A stretch of DNA of 64,000 nt, taken from contig JAOUEW010000001.1 in the NCBI GenBank assembly GCA_029858505.1, positions 868,001-932,000 of the forward strand, written 5' to 3'. Made by a program: the position numbers and the translations under genes. The first letter of the stretch is position 1. The number at the start of each line of letters is the position of its first letter. The DNA is from Deltaproteobacteria bacterium (GTDB lineage: Bacteria > SAR324 > JACQKK01). Positions 1 to 8,710 of the stretch are shown one piece after another. Below the pieces are notes generated by a model that ran no database searches, had not been told where the DNA came from, and was given only the letters and a program-made list of their open reading frames with translations.

Positions 1-24
1 ATTGTTTCAGATGAGAAAGACAGT

Positions 25-1017
25 ATGACGGGAGGAAAACCGATTGACCTGCGGGGTTACTCCCGCGTGGGCATTATGCTGGCCAGCCGAGTTCTAGCGC
101 GAATGGGGGTGGATCTCTCACCCTTGTTTCAACAACTCCATTTGTTACCGTTGGAGAACTTGTCCACCATGATGGGGGTTCCCCCCTTCGCGGAGGATGC
201 GTTTTATCAACTCGCCATCCGTTTGTCGAAAGACCCGGCGATTTGCCTGAGGCTGGGGGAGTACGTTTTAAAAGAAGACCTGGGGTTGATGTATTCCTAT
301 GTGTCGGCGTATCCAACCTTGTTGGAGGGGCTAAAGACCGGAGAATTATGGCGGCAAATCAACGATTGCGAAGTGCGGTTTGTGGAACAGAAAGATGTGA
401 CCCGTCTGGAATGGCACCCCATCCACCCGCTCATGTGGACCCATGGCATGGCCATGGCGCGCGTAAGCGTGTGCTACCAAATGATGGGCTACATGACAGG
501 GAAACCCGTGTCTTTGGTGGCGGTCCATTTCCGCCAGCCCCAACCTGCCTACCATGCCTCGTGCGAGGAACGCTTTGGGGCGCCGGTTTTGTGGGGCCAG
601 CCTGTCGATGCCCTGGTGTTAACCCATAAGCAGTGGAACCAACCGCTCCCCCAGGTCGACCCAGGGCAGATTCTGGCGTTGAAACCCCATGTGGACTCTC
701 TGCTGCAACCGCCCCCCCTGTTGCCCTGGGCCCAACAAGCCGAGCTTGTCATATGCCAAACCATTTCCCAAGAAGCGTGCACGTTGGAAAACACGGCGAA
801 ACATCTTAACCTTAAGCCCAGCGCCCTGCGGTATTTTTTAAAGCAAGAAGGAACCTCGTTCATGAGAATCTTGTCGGGCTTTCGGCGGAAGGTCTGCCAG
901 GAGAAATTACGGGATGGCTGGACTTTGGATCAAATTTCTCCCCTGTTGGGCTATCAAGATTCTCGCCAGTTGCACCGCGCCAAGAAGGTCTGGGAAGTCC
1001 ACCCCGATGAGGTTTGA
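25..1017 (+). CDS. AraC-family transcriptional regulator
   Basis: A 330-residue DNA-binding regulator. The C-terminal part (about residues 235-328) has the double helix-turn-helix of the AraC/XylS family: a first HTH around ENTAKHLNLKPSALRYFLKQ, then the conserved GTSF turn, then a second HTH around LDQISPLLGYQDSRQLHRA. The N-terminal 200 residues match the arabinose-binding-like sensor domain of the OruR/ArgR-type AraC proteins only in general layout, so the ligand is unknown. The protein stops shortly after the second HTH, as is usual. No catabolic operon is adjacent, so its target cannot be inferred. The next gene is 116 bp downstream on the same strand, with no obvious terminator between. 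The start has only a weak purine-rich ribosome site. Confidence 0.85.
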   Translation: MTGGKPIDLRGYSRVGIMLASRVLARMGVDLSPLFQQLHLLPLENLSTMMGVPPFAEDAFYQLAIRLSKDPAICLRLGEYVLKEDLGLMYSYVSAYPTLLEGLKTGELWRQINDCEVRFVEQKDVTRLEWHPIHPLMWTHGMAMARVSVCYQMMGYMTGKPVSLVAVHFRQPQPAYHASCEERFGAPVLWGQPVDALVLTHKQWNQPLPQVDPGQILALKPHVDSLLQPPPLLPWAQQAELVICQTISQEACTLENTAKHLNLKPSALRYFLKQEGTSFMRILSGFRRKVCQEKLRDGWTLDQISPLLGYQDSRQLHRAKKVWEVHPDEV

Positions 1018-1133
1018 CGGAAAATCCGCGGTTTGTGCGGGCTTGAATCCCCCCTGTTATCCTCCGCTTCCAAATGTGGTAACCTGAATGTTCATCTTTA
1101 GTTTTATAGATTCCCCAACTCACCCTGCGATTC

Positions 1134-1679
1134 ATGGACGAACAAAACAAACCGGGGGAAAACGCCCAGAGCAATGTCATTTCTTTGGATTCCCGCCGCA
1201 AGGAGCGGAAAAAGAAGGAAGCGGAACAAACCGCCGAGTTCCCGCCGGAAACCCTTCACACCCCCCATGCTGAAAACCTGGAGGCCATTCCCGCCAAGCT
1301 GACTTGGCTGTATTGCCCCGTGTGCGACACCCTGGAATACACCGAACTGGTGATGGAAGGGGGGCGGATGCACAAGTGCGGAACGGTGGTGCAGGAACAA
1401 GTGATCGACATCGACGTGCGGGCCGAGGCCACCCTGGCCCTGGCCAATCTGGAGCGGGCGAAGATTATGCAGGCGTATTTAGACAAAACCCGCGCCGCCT
1501 TTGAGGAATACCTGAACCGCCTGACCCTGATGGCTGGGTCCGTGCCAAGTCCCTACCCCCTTACGCCCGACGTGATGAAACACTTGGCCGTGGCCGAAAT
1601 TGACCCCTTTGGCATGATGGTGCCAGAAGTGTTGCACGAACCCCGCCGCCGCTTTCCCAAGCCCGATAAGGAGAAATAA
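1134..1679 (+). CDS. small protein with CxxC and HxC pairs, upstream of tgt
   Basis: A 181-residue protein that I do not recognise. The first 50 residues are charged and probably disordered (a Lys/Arg/Glu-rich run near residues 20-32). The middle holds CPVC (about residues 62-65) and, after about 20 residues, HKCG. This spacing looks like a small zinc ribbon with one ligand replaced by His. The C-terminal half is predicted helical. The stop lies 5 bp before tgt, and the tgt ribosome site (AAGGAG) sits inside the last codons of this gene, so the two are almost certainly co-transcribed and translationally coupled. A role connected with tRNA modification is inference from that coupling only. Confidence 0.7.
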   Translation: MDEQNKPGENAQSNVISLDSRRKERKKKEAEQTAEFPPETLHTPHAENLEAIPAKLTWLYCPVCDTLEYTELVMEGGRMHKCGTVVQEQVIDIDVRAEATLALANLERAKIMQAYLDKTRAAFEEYLNRLTLMAGSVPSPYPLTPDVMKHLAVAEIDPFGMMVPEVLHEPRRRFPKPDKEK

Positions 1680-1684
1680 CCCCC

Positions 1685-2824
1685 ATGACCCTCACCTTTG
1701 AGCGGCTGGCCGTGGATGGCCAAGCCCGGCTGGGGCGGGTGTCTACCCCTCAGGGCACCATCTCCACCCCGGTGTTCATGCCGGTGGCCACCCAGGGGGC
1801 CCTGAAGGCCCTGCCGCCGGAATGGGCCGCCGAGTCTGGCGCCCAGGCCCTGCTGGCCAACGCCTACCACCTGCACCTGAAACCAGGGGAAGGTTTGGTG
1901 GAAAGCCTGGGGGGGCTGCACAAGTTCATGAACTGGCCTGGGCATATCATCACCGACAGCGGGGGCTACCAGGTGTTTTCTCTGCCCGACCGGCAGATTA
2001 CCGAGGAGGGCGCGCGGTTCCGCGTGGGCAAGAAAGGCCAGCCAGAATTGTTCACCCCAGAACTGTCCATGGCCATTCAGCGCCGCCTGGGGGCCGACAT
2101 CATCATGGCCTTTGATGAGTGCGTGGCCTACCCCACCCCCTACAACTACGCCAAGCAGGCCATGGAGCGCACCCTGCGCTGGTTGGAGCGCAGCCGCCAA
2201 GCTTGGCAGAGCGAGGGGACCCCAGAGAAACAAGCCTTGTTCGGCATTGTGCAGGGTTCTACTTTTGCTGACTTGCGAAAAGAAAGCGCCCTGGCCACGG
2301 CGGCCCTGAACCTGCCCGGCATTGCCGTGGGGGGGTTGAGCGTGGGTGAAGGGCTGGAAGTGATGACCGAGGTGTTGGGATATACCATGCCCTATCTGCC
2401 AGAAGACCGCCCCCGCTATTTAATGGGGGTGGGGCTGCCAGAAGACGTGTTGGCGGCGGTGGAGGCGGGGGTGGACATGATGGACTGCGTGATTCCCACC
2501 AAATACGCCCGGGCGGGGGTGGTGTTTACCCGGGTGGGGCGCATGCGGCTGGATAACGCCGAATATCGCAAGGATAAATTCCCCCTGGATACCGCCTGCG
2601 GCTGCCCGGCCTGCACCCATTATTCACGGGCTTACCTGCACCATTTGTTTCAAGCGGGGGAAATTCTGGGCCACATGCTGGCCTCGCTGCACAACGTGCG
2701 GTTTTACATGGACTTGATGACGGGGGCCAGAGAGGCCATTGCCCAGGGCCGGTTCGCCGCCTACAAGCGGGATTTTTTGGAGGTGTACCAGCGCCGCGAC
2801 AAAAAGAACAAACGGGTGGGCTAA
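1685..2824 (+). CDS. tgt: queuine tRNA-ribosyltransferase (tRNA-guanine transglycosylase)
   Basis: A 379-residue cytosolic TIM-barrel enzyme that exchanges guanine-34 of GUN-anticodon tRNAs (Asp, Asn, His, Tyr) for the queuosine precursor preQ1. The first catalytic Asp is D91 in DSGGYQVFSL, where family members carry it. GGLSVGEG and DCVIPTKYARAG, the second Asp region, follow. The C-terminal zinc site is CGCPAC followed about 25 residues later by His. Length matches the bacterial family (370-380). The gene overlaps the stop of the convergent carbonic anhydrase gene by 4 bp. It follows the zinc-ribbon-like gene after 5 bp. No queA or queuosine-synthesis gene is in the window. Confidence 0.97.
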   Translation: MTLTFERLAVDGQARLGRVSTPQGTISTPVFMPVATQGALKALPPEWAAESGAQALLANAYHLHLKPGEGLVESLGGLHKFMNWPGHIITDSGGYQVFSLPDRQITEEGARFRVGKKGQPELFTPELSMAIQRRLGADIIMAFDECVAYPTPYNYAKQAMERTLRWLERSRQAWQSEGTPEKQALFGIVQGSTFADLRKESALATAALNLPGIAVGGLSVGEGLEVMTEVLGYTMPYLPEDRPRYLMGVGLPEDVLAAVEAGVDMMDCVIPTKYARAGVVFTRVGRMRLDNAEYRKDKFPLDTACGCPACTHYSRAYLHHLFQAGEILGHMLASLHNVRFYMDLMTGAREAIAQGRFAAYKRDFLEVYQRRDKKNKRVG

Positions 2825-3465
2825 CCGTTGTCGGCGTCTTTCAGCCGATACACCGGGGGAATCTGCTGGATGGAATCCACCGACACGTTCAGGTTTTTCA
2901 GCAGCCCGTTCTTCAGCCCGTAAATCCACCCGTGCACCGAGATTTCCTGCCCCCGCTCCCAGGCGCCCTGCACAATGTTGGTGCGGCAAACGTTCTGCAC
3001 CTGTTCCATCACGTTCAGTTCGCACAGTTTATCCACCCGTTCTTCTTCTCCTCCGGCTTGGTGCACTTCTTGGCGGCGCAGGTGGTAAATGTCTTTGATG
3101 TGCCGCAGCCAGTAGTCGGAAAGCCCCAGGGTTTCGTTGCCCATGGCCCGCATCACCCCTCCGCAGCCATAATGCCCGCACACGATAATGTGCCGCACCT
3201 TCAGCACCTCTACCCCAAACTGCAGCACCGACAGGCAGTTCAAGTCGGACGGAATGACAATGTTGGCCACGTTGCGGTGAACGAACAGCTCCCCCGGCAT
3301 CAGGTCCACGATTTCATTGGCCGGCACCCGGCTGTCGGCGCAGCCAATCCACAGGTATTGGGGGCTTTGCTGGCTGGACAGGGTTTTGAAAAACAGGGGA
3401 TCTTTGGCCGTGATGTTTGCGGCCCATTTTCGGTTTTTTTCAAACAGGTGGTCCAGTTCCGTCAT
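2821..3465 (-). CDS. can: beta-carbonic anhydrase
   Basis: A 214-residue beta-class carbonic anhydrase that interconverts CO2 and bicarbonate in the cytoplasm. All zinc and active-site residues are visible: C42, D44 and R46 in CADSR, and H98 and C101 in HYGCGGV. The length is typical of the Can/CynT group. It lies 81 bp downstream of the senB-like gene on the same strand. That gap contains the inverted repeat TACGTT-(5)-AACGTA at 3504-3520, so it may have its own promoter or operator. It converges on tgt with a 4 bp overlap. No cyanase or carboxysome gene is nearby, so a general bicarbonate-supply role is most likely. Confidence 0.96.
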   Translation of the reverse strand: MTELDHLFEKNRKWAANITAKDPLFFKTLSSQQSPQYLWIGCADSRVPANEIVDLMPGELFVHRNVANIVIPSDLNCLSVLQFGVEVLKVRHIIVCGHYGCGGVMRAMGNETLGLSDYWLRHIKDIYHLRRQEVHQAGGEEERVDKLCELNVMEQVQNVCRTNIVQGAWERGQEISVHGWIYGLKNGLLKNLNVSVDSIQQIPPVYRLKDADNG

Positions 3466-3503
3466 GGCATGGCCGTTTGAAGGGGGTGAACGTCCATCAT
3501 GGG

Positions 3504-3520
3504 TACGTTTTGTTAACGTA
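3504..3520. promoter_or_regulatory. inverted repeat in the senB-can gap
   Basis: TACGTT and AACGTA form perfect 6 bp arms around a 5-base centre, 39 bp upstream of the carbonic anhydrase start. It could be an operator or part of a weak terminator for senB. No T-run follows on the minus strand, which makes the operator reading slightly better. Confidence 0.35.
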
Positions 3521-3546
3521 GCATATTCCCTGGGGGAGTTGTCATC

Positions 3547-4563
3547 TCAAACACCCTTGCCCATCGAAAGCCATTCGGCCAGCAGGCTGCGCCAGCCCTC
3601 CCGCTCTGCCTGGGGGGTAACCTGGGGGGCCAGGCGGGCCATGGCCGCCCGCAGGGCCCCCAGGAATGCCGGGTCGCCTTCAGCCCGCTCCAACAAACCC
3701 GCCAGGGCCTGGGTGTCTTCCAGGGGAAACAACCCCGGATAGTCCTCTCCCAGCAGCCCCAGGTTGCCCTCCACCGCCGAGGCCAGCACTGGCAGCCCCA
3801 CCACGGCGGCTTCGGACAGCACGTTGGCCCCCCCTTCCATGCGGGAAGATAACACCAGCAGGTCAGCCTGGGCCATGCGTCGCAGGATCTCCCGGTGGGG
3901 ATAGGTTCCCAGCCAAACGTAGCGGGGGTTGGCGGTTTCTTCTGTCCGGGCGGCCTGGGCCATGCCGGGGGCAATGGCCCGGCCCAACTGCCACACCCGA
4001 ATCCGAGACGCCGCGGGGAGCAGGCGGGCCGCCAGGGCGGCCCGGAAGGGGTCCTTCTCTGGCCGCAGGTGCCCCACCACCAGCACATCAAACGAATCGG
4101 CAGGGGACCCCGGCAAGGCTGAGCGATGAAATTCTGAAGAGTGTGTTAGAGAACCGGCGGGGCCGGGCTGAGCCGACTGCAGGATTACCCGCAGCTTGGG
4201 ACGGTTCTCTGCTGGAAGACGCCGCTCCGCTAGGCGGTTCAGGGCCACCAGCCGCCCCGCCAGGGCCAGGGATTCCAACGCCTGGGGGTTGTTCGGCAGG
4301 TCCTGGTACAGGTCGGTTCCAGTCAGGGCCACCAGCAGGGGGCGGCCAGGGCACTGGGCCGCCCAGCGGGCCACTGAGGAATGGCTCTTGCGGGCGTGGA
4401 GGGCAATCAGCAGGTCAGCGGGCTGGCCCTCCCACGTTTGGGCCACCTTTACCCGCCAGCCCAGCCCCCGCAAAATGCCCGCCCAGCGGTTGGCGGTGAC
4501 CCGGTTGCCCAGGCGGCTGCCCGCCGGGGCCGGGGTAACGATAAACGCCAGGGGTTTTTTCAT
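3547..4563 (-). CDS. senB: SenB-type selenosugar synthase (glycosyltransferase)
   Basis: A 338-residue GT-B-fold glycosyltransferase. The N-terminus (GNRVTANRWAGILRGLGWRV at residues 19-38, then ADLLIALHARKS and VALTGTDLYQD at 79-88) follows the TIGR04348 family, now known as SenB. SenB joins selenophosphate to a UDP-sugar to form the selenosugar that SenA uses. The C-terminal nucleotide-sugar domain has LVVGHLRPEKDP and an EGGANVLSEA-type loop (E-x7-E motif). A Ser/Pro-rich insertion lies at about residues 132-157. The ATG at 4563 is preferred to an upstream TTG (4653), because family homology starts at MKKPLAF. It lies 220 bp downstream of the SenA-type gene on the same strand. The substrate assignment is inferred from family and neighbour. 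Confidence 0.85.
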   Translation of the reverse strand: MKKPLAFIVTPAPAGSRLGNRVTANRWAGILRGLGWRVKVAQTWEGQPADLLIALHARKSHSSVARWAAQCPGRPLLVALTGTDLYQDLPNNPQALESLALAGRLVALNRLAERRLPAENRPKLRVILQSAQPGPAGSLTHSSEFHRSALPGSPADSFDVLVVGHLRPEKDPFRAALAARLLPAASRIRVWQLGRAIAPGMAQAARTEETANPRYVWLGTYPHREILRRMAQADLLVLSSRMEGGANVLSEAAVVGLPVLASAVEGNLGLLGEDYPGLFPLEDTQALAGLLERAEGDPAFLGALRAAMARLAPQVTPQAEREGWRSLLAEWLSMGKGV

Positions 4564-4783
4564 CGCTTGAAACCTGGATTCAAATCCGTTCAAAAGAATG
4601 TACCCCGGCGCCGGGTGGTCGCCATCTCCTCGCTCTCTATCTTCCGATTGCAATACTTTAGATCATCATCTGGGGGGCTTTGCCCCCCGGTCTCGCTTTT
4701 CACGGAAAAACACGGGTTATGTTGCGGCTTCATCTTTGGTTTTGAATCTTCATTTTACCCATGTTCCGTTCGCAACCTCTCAA

Positions 4784-6190
4784 TCACAAAGGGCAGGTGC
4801 GAAAGCCCGCCAGCACGTCCCGGCGGTCGGGCAGATAGAAGTTTCTCCAACCCGTGCGGATGGTGCGGGGAGCGGTGGCCCAGCAGCCGCCCTTCAACAC
4901 CTTGCGATAGCCAAACCAGGGGGCGGAGTATTCCCGGTAGGGGCCGGTGACAAAACCAGGAAAGGGATAAAACGCATCGGCGGTCCACTCCCACACGTTG
5001 CCGATCATCTGGCGGCAGCCATGGGGGCTGTCGCCCTCTGGGTGGGCGGCCACGTCCACCGCCCAGCCAGCTTGGTGGTTCAGGTTGGCGGTGGCTACCG
5101 TTGGGGGCGTGTTCCCCCAGGGGTAGGTGTTCCTGGGGGCCAGTTGGCCCGGAGGGTTCGTGAGCGGTGAGTTAGAGGGTGATGGATTGGAAGTCTGCGG
5201 CTCTGGCGGGCTGGCCGCCAGCTCCCATTCGGCCTCGGTGGGCAGGCGCCGGCCAGCCCAGCGGCACCAGGCTTCGGCCTCGAACCAGTTCACAAACATC
5301 ACCGGCTGATGGGGAGCCAGGGGCACCCATTGGTTAAACCGGCGCATGGCCCAGCGCCCCGGCCCTTCCCGGCGCCAGTGCAGGGGCTGCCCTGCCCCCA
5401 CCCGGTGGCGCCAGTTCCACCCGGCCAAGGACCAATGCTGTTCTTGGTCGTAGCCCCCCGCCTCTACAAATTCTAAAAACTGTTCGTTGGTCACCGGGGC
5501 CCGGGCGATGGAAAAGGGCGCCACCCGCACCGGATGGGCCCATTGCTCGTTGTCGAACACAAAGGGTTCTGCTGGCCGGGCCCCCAGCCAAAACTTTTCG
5601 CGGCCCTCCACCGGCACGTCTCCCGGCCAGGGGCCGGCGGCTGGGGGTTCGTGGGCCTTGGGCACATCGGTAATCAGGGGGGCGGGGTAGCCCAGGGTCT
5701 GGCGGGTGTAGGTGTAGGCCTCGATATGCATGTCTTCATGAAACACCGCCAGCCGGTGCAGGAAGGTGGCCCGCTCGTCGGGTTCGGATTGGGCCAGGGC
5801 GGCCAACTCTCCCTCCAGCACTTCGTTCACATAGGCCAGGGTGTCTTCCGGCGAGGGGAGGGGGATGGACCAGCGGGTGGCGTGGTGGGTCTCAAACGAG
5901 TCGTACAGCCTGTCCCCATCGGGCCGCAGGGGGGGCAGCCCCCGCAGCACTTGGCGGGTCCATTTTTCGTGGAACCAGGCCACATGGCCCATTTCCCACA
6001 GCATGGGGTTCACCGTGTCTAGCTGGGGGCCCATCATTTCTCGGTATGTGAGCCCCGCTGTCAGGTCTCGGGAACGGCGGTAGGCGCTTTTCACCCAGGC
6101 TTGGAGTTCTTCTCCCCGAGTGGTCTTGCTAGCCATGAACGGGGGAAGGCCCGGCTGGGCAAGAGACTTGTTTGGAGGGAGATCAGCCAT
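4784..6190 (-). CDS. senA: SenA/EgtB-type non-heme iron enzyme (probable selenoneine synthase)
   Basis: A 468-residue protein with the EgtB architecture: an N-terminal DinB-like domain (about 25-170) and a C-terminal FGE-sulfatase / C-type-lectin-like domain (about 195-465). Iron ligands are visible as H69 (in MGHVAWFHE) and H151/H155 in HEDMHIE, the HX3HXE motif. The pattern NPMLWEMGHVAWF and the partner senB-like gene point to SenA. SenA couples hercynine to a selenosugar on the way to selenoneine, rather than to gamma-Glu-Cys or Cys as EgtB does. A Pro/Ser/Asn-rich insertion (about 327-352) interrupts the FGE domain. Neither egtD (hercynine) nor selD/senC is in the window. The start at 6190 is 5 bp from the antiporter stop, suggesting co-transcription. 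EgtB (ergothioneine) is the main alternative. Confidence 0.82.
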   Translation of the reverse strand: MADLPPNKSLAQPGLPPFMASKTTRGEELQAWVKSAYRRSRDLTAGLTYREMMGPQLDTVNPMLWEMGHVAWFHEKWTRQVLRGLPPLRPDGDRLYDSFETHHATRWSIPLPSPEDTLAYVNEVLEGELAALAQSEPDERATFLHRLAVFHEDMHIEAYTYTRQTLGYPAPLITDVPKAHEPPAAGPWPGDVPVEGREKFWLGARPAEPFVFDNEQWAHPVRVAPFSIARAPVTNEQFLEFVEAGGYDQEQHWSLAGWNWRHRVGAGQPLHWRREGPGRWAMRRFNQWVPLAPHQPVMFVNWFEAEAWCRWAGRRLPTEAEWELAASPPEPQTSNPSPSNSPLTNPPGQLAPRNTYPWGNTPPTVATANLNHQAGWAVDVAAHPEGDSPHGCRQMIGNVWEWTADAFYPFPGFVTGPYREYSAPWFGYRKVLKGGCWATAPRTIRTGWRNFYLPDRRDVLAGFRTCPL

Positions 6191-6195
6191 GGGGG

Positions 6196-8322
6196 TCAGC
6201 GCTTCCGGGTGGGGGGAGATTTCCTGGAGGCAGGTTGTTTGGCGGCCGGTTTTTTCTTGCGGGTTGTTTTCGCGGGGGCGCCAGGTGCTTCGGAGATTTT
6301 TTCCTGCTCCCCAAATTCGGGGTGTTCGGGCAGAAAGCCCAGGGCCATGAAGATCATGGCGCTGGTGACCTGGGCGTGCCCCCCGATCACATACACCGCG
6401 TCGTGGGCCAGGATGGTTTCTTGGGGGCGGGGAGAGTATATCATCTCTCCTCCCCGGTTCAGGGCCACGATGGACACCTGGGTGACCTCTCGCAGTTTGG
6501 ACTCAATCACCTTTTTTCCCACCACCCAGTCATGGTCTCCCACCAAGTAGGAATCCACCCGGATGTCTCGTAACCCCGCGGTGATCTGGGCCAGTTCGGC
6601 GTGGGGGGTCATGTCGAAGGGCTGGTGCTTGGCGATTTCCTCCCGCACTTCGGCAATGCGCCCCGCCACCATGTTCCGGGGAATGCCCAGGCGGCGCATC
6701 ACCCGGGCCATCATCTCAATGCCCGATTCCAACTCCATCACCACCACGTCGCTGGCGCCGTGCTTTTTCAAAGGCCCCGTGTCTCGCAGAAACTGGGCCC
6801 GCACGGTGATAGACACGTTCCGGTCGAATTGGCGAATGGCCGCCACCGACCGCAGGGCCGCGTCGGGGTCGTTGATGGCCAGCACCACCTCGCGGGCCTG
6901 ATGCACCCGCATGTGGGCCAGCACTTCGGGGCTGGAGGCATCGCCATAATAAATGGGCACCCCTTTTTTCCGCTCTTCCCTCACGGTTTCGGGGTTCAGG
7001 TCCAGCACGGCGTAGGGAATGCCCATGGTGGTAAACGCCTTGGCCAGGGTTTTTCCCCCCAGCCCGTACCCGATGATGACCGCGTGGTTTTTCAGCCCGT
7101 GGCTGTCTGGCCCCTCTTCATCGGCCCCCTGGGTGCCCAGGGCGTGTTCCAGGTTACGCATGCGGGTCATGCCGGCGGCAAAATGGGGGGCCATTCTCAC
7201 CAGCAGGGGGGTGACCAGCATGGTGAGCACCGTGGCCGCCAGGAACAATTGGTATTCCTGGGGGTTCATCAGCCCCATGTCTTTGCCCTTCAGGGCCAAC
7301 ACAAACGAAAACTCGCCCACCTGGGCCAGCCCCATGCTGGCCATGATGGCCACCCGCGCGGGAAACTGCATGGCCATGGCACCCAGAAAGGACACCACAA
7401 ACTTCAACAGCAACACCCCGATGAACAGCATCAACACGGTGAGGGGAGCCCCCCACATCAGGGCCGGGTTCAACAACATGCCCACCGAAATAAAGAACAG
7501 ACTGGAGAAGGTGTCTCGGAAGGGGAGAATATCGGCCAGGGCCTGGTGGGCGTAGTCGGAGTCGGCCAGCACCACCCCGGCCAAAAAGGCCCCCAGGGCC
7601 AGGGATAGCCCAGCCAAACTGGTGGCCCAGGCGATGACGATGACCACCAGCAGTACGCTCAGCAAAAACAACTCTCGTTTGCGCTGGCGGGCCACCAGCC
7701 CCAGAAAGGGGGGCACCAGCAGCCGCGATGCCGCCCACACCCCCGACACCACCAGGGCCGCCTTGCCCAGGGCCATGAACACATCCATGGCCCCCCCGCC
7801 CCCGCCCCCCAGCATGGGCAGAATCAGCATGATGGGCACCACGCACAGGTCCTGGAAAATCAGCACCCCAATCACCAGCCGCCCGTGGGGGGCGTTCAAT
7901 TCGTTGCGCTCGGCTAAAATTTTCAACACGATGGCGGTGGAGGACAAGGCCACCAGAAACCCAAAGAACACCCCCTGGTTCAGGCTGTGGCTTCCCCCCG
8001 CGTACAGCAAGGCCGCGGTGGCGGCGGTGGTGGCCCCCACCTGCAAGCCGCCCCCAATCATCACCATGCGCCAAATGCGCTTCAGCCGCTCCAGAGAGAA
8101 CTCCAGGCCGATGGTGAACAACAGCACCACCACCCCCACTTCCGCCAGGGTTTCCACCGCGTGGATGTCTTTCACCAGCCCCAAGCCGTTGGGGCCCAAC
8201 ACCACACCCGCAATCAAGTAACCCGCGATGCTGGGCAAGTTCAGCCGCCCCAGCAACAGCACCACCGCCACCGCCATGGCGAAAATCACCGCGATGTCTT
8301 TTAACAGCGACAGGCCTTCCAT
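6196..8322 (-). CDS. KefB/KefC-type CPA2 monovalent cation:proton antiporter
   Basis: A 708-residue inner-membrane protein. Residues 1-390 form the 12-13 helix CPA2 exchanger core (FxxGLEFSLERL near the start, FQDLCVVPIM, and SLALGAFLAGVVLADSDY). An RCK_N/TrkA-N domain begins near residue 408 with the nucleotide motif GYGLGGKTLA, and a TrkA-C domain occupies about 570-650. The last 40 residues are a Lys/Arg/Pro/Ala tail with no assigned function. The family exchanges K+ or Na+ for H+ and is gated by nucleotide or glutathione ligands. It precedes senA by 5 bp on the same strand, so the three minus-strand genes may form one transcript. Ion specificity cannot be read from sequence. Confidence 0.92.
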   Translation of the reverse strand: MEGLSLLKDIAVIFAMAVAVVLLLGRLNLPSIAGYLIAGVVLGPNGLGLVKDIHAVETLAEVGVVVLLFTIGLEFSLERLKRIWRMVMIGGGLQVGATTAATAALLYAGGSHSLNQGVFFGFLVALSSTAIVLKILAERNELNAPHGRLVIGVLIFQDLCVVPIMLILPMLGGGGGGAMDVFMALGKAALVVSGVWAASRLLVPPFLGLVARQRKRELFLLSVLLVVIVIAWATSLAGLSLALGAFLAGVVLADSDYAHQALADILPFRDTFSSLFFISVGMLLNPALMWGAPLTVLMLFIGVLLLKFVVSFLGAMAMQFPARVAIMASMGLAQVGEFSFVLALKGKDMGLMNPQEYQLFLAATVLTMLVTPLLVRMAPHFAAGMTRMRNLEHALGTQGADEEGPDSHGLKNHAVIIGYGLGGKTLAKAFTTMGIPYAVLDLNPETVREERKKGVPIYYGDASSPEVLAHMRVHQAREVVLAINDPDAALRSVAAIRQFDRNVSITVRAQFLRDTGPLKKHGASDVVVMELESGIEMMARVMRRLGIPRNMVAGRIAEVREEIAKHQPFDMTPHAELAQITAGLRDIRVDSYLVGDHDWVVGKKVIESKLREVTQVSIVALNRGGEMIYSPRPQETILAHDAVYVIGGHAQVTSAMIFMALGFLPEHPEFGEQEKISEAPGAPAKTTRKKKPAAKQPASRKSPPTRKR

Positions 8323-8710
8323 AACCCCTTGGGCAAAGATTTTTTTTTAGTTTCGGTTGAATCGTTATGCTAAGGGTTCAGGCTGCCCTTGGCAAGAAGG
8401 CAAATGGGTGTGATGGAATAAAAAACGATACATGTATTTGTCCTGCAGGCTTCCCCAACCACACCCCTGCCCGCTTTGCGGGCATCCCCATACTCGTATC
8501 CAATAGGTGATGCACTTTCTTCCTTCCAGCCTTCAATAACATACCGGTTGATAAAAGATCACCGTTGGATTCGAGTATCGTCCCTCCACGATGGGGAGGG
8601 ACAGCCGCCTGAAAGGCGGCAGGGAGGGGTGCTGTTGGGGGATGCCCGAAGGCACCAGGGTGGGGTATTGTAAAACGTAACCCGTTGGATTGAACCCATT
8701 GGAGCCTGGC
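8323..8710. other. intergenic region carrying a repeat copy
   Basis: This 388 bp gap separates the divergent antiporter and rtcB genes. Positions 8323-8458 are AT-richer, with a T-run near 8342-8350, and presumably hold the antiporter promoter. Positions 8459-8666 are taken up by repeat copy 1. The rtcB ribosome site GGAG is at about 8701. No convincing ORF lies in it. Confidence 0.6.
8459..8666 (+). repeat. MITE-like palindromic repeat, copy 1
   Basis: An interspersed element of about 208 bp. It begins CACCCCTGCCCGC...GCGGGCATCCCC and ends GGGGATGCCCGAAGG...GGGTGGGG, so the ends are imperfect inverted repeats. Inside is the shared core: CTTCCTTCCAGCC, then GATCACCGTTGGATTCGAGT, then CCCTCCACGATGGGGAGGG, then the hairpin GCCGCCTGAAAGGCGGC. 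The same core recurs at 24294, 27303, 31556 and 39512. It has no coding capacity. Confidence 0.8.

Noticed and set aside
4784-6190. Ergothioneine EgtB reading for the iron enzyme
   Set aside because: Not excluded, but the adjacent SenB-type glycosyltransferase and absence of egtD/egtC nearby make SenA the better reading; recorded as the main alternative.
6601-7608. 335-residue open frame antisense to the CPA2 antiporter
   Set aside because: A His/Gly/Gln-rich shadow of the antiporter codons with no family resemblance.
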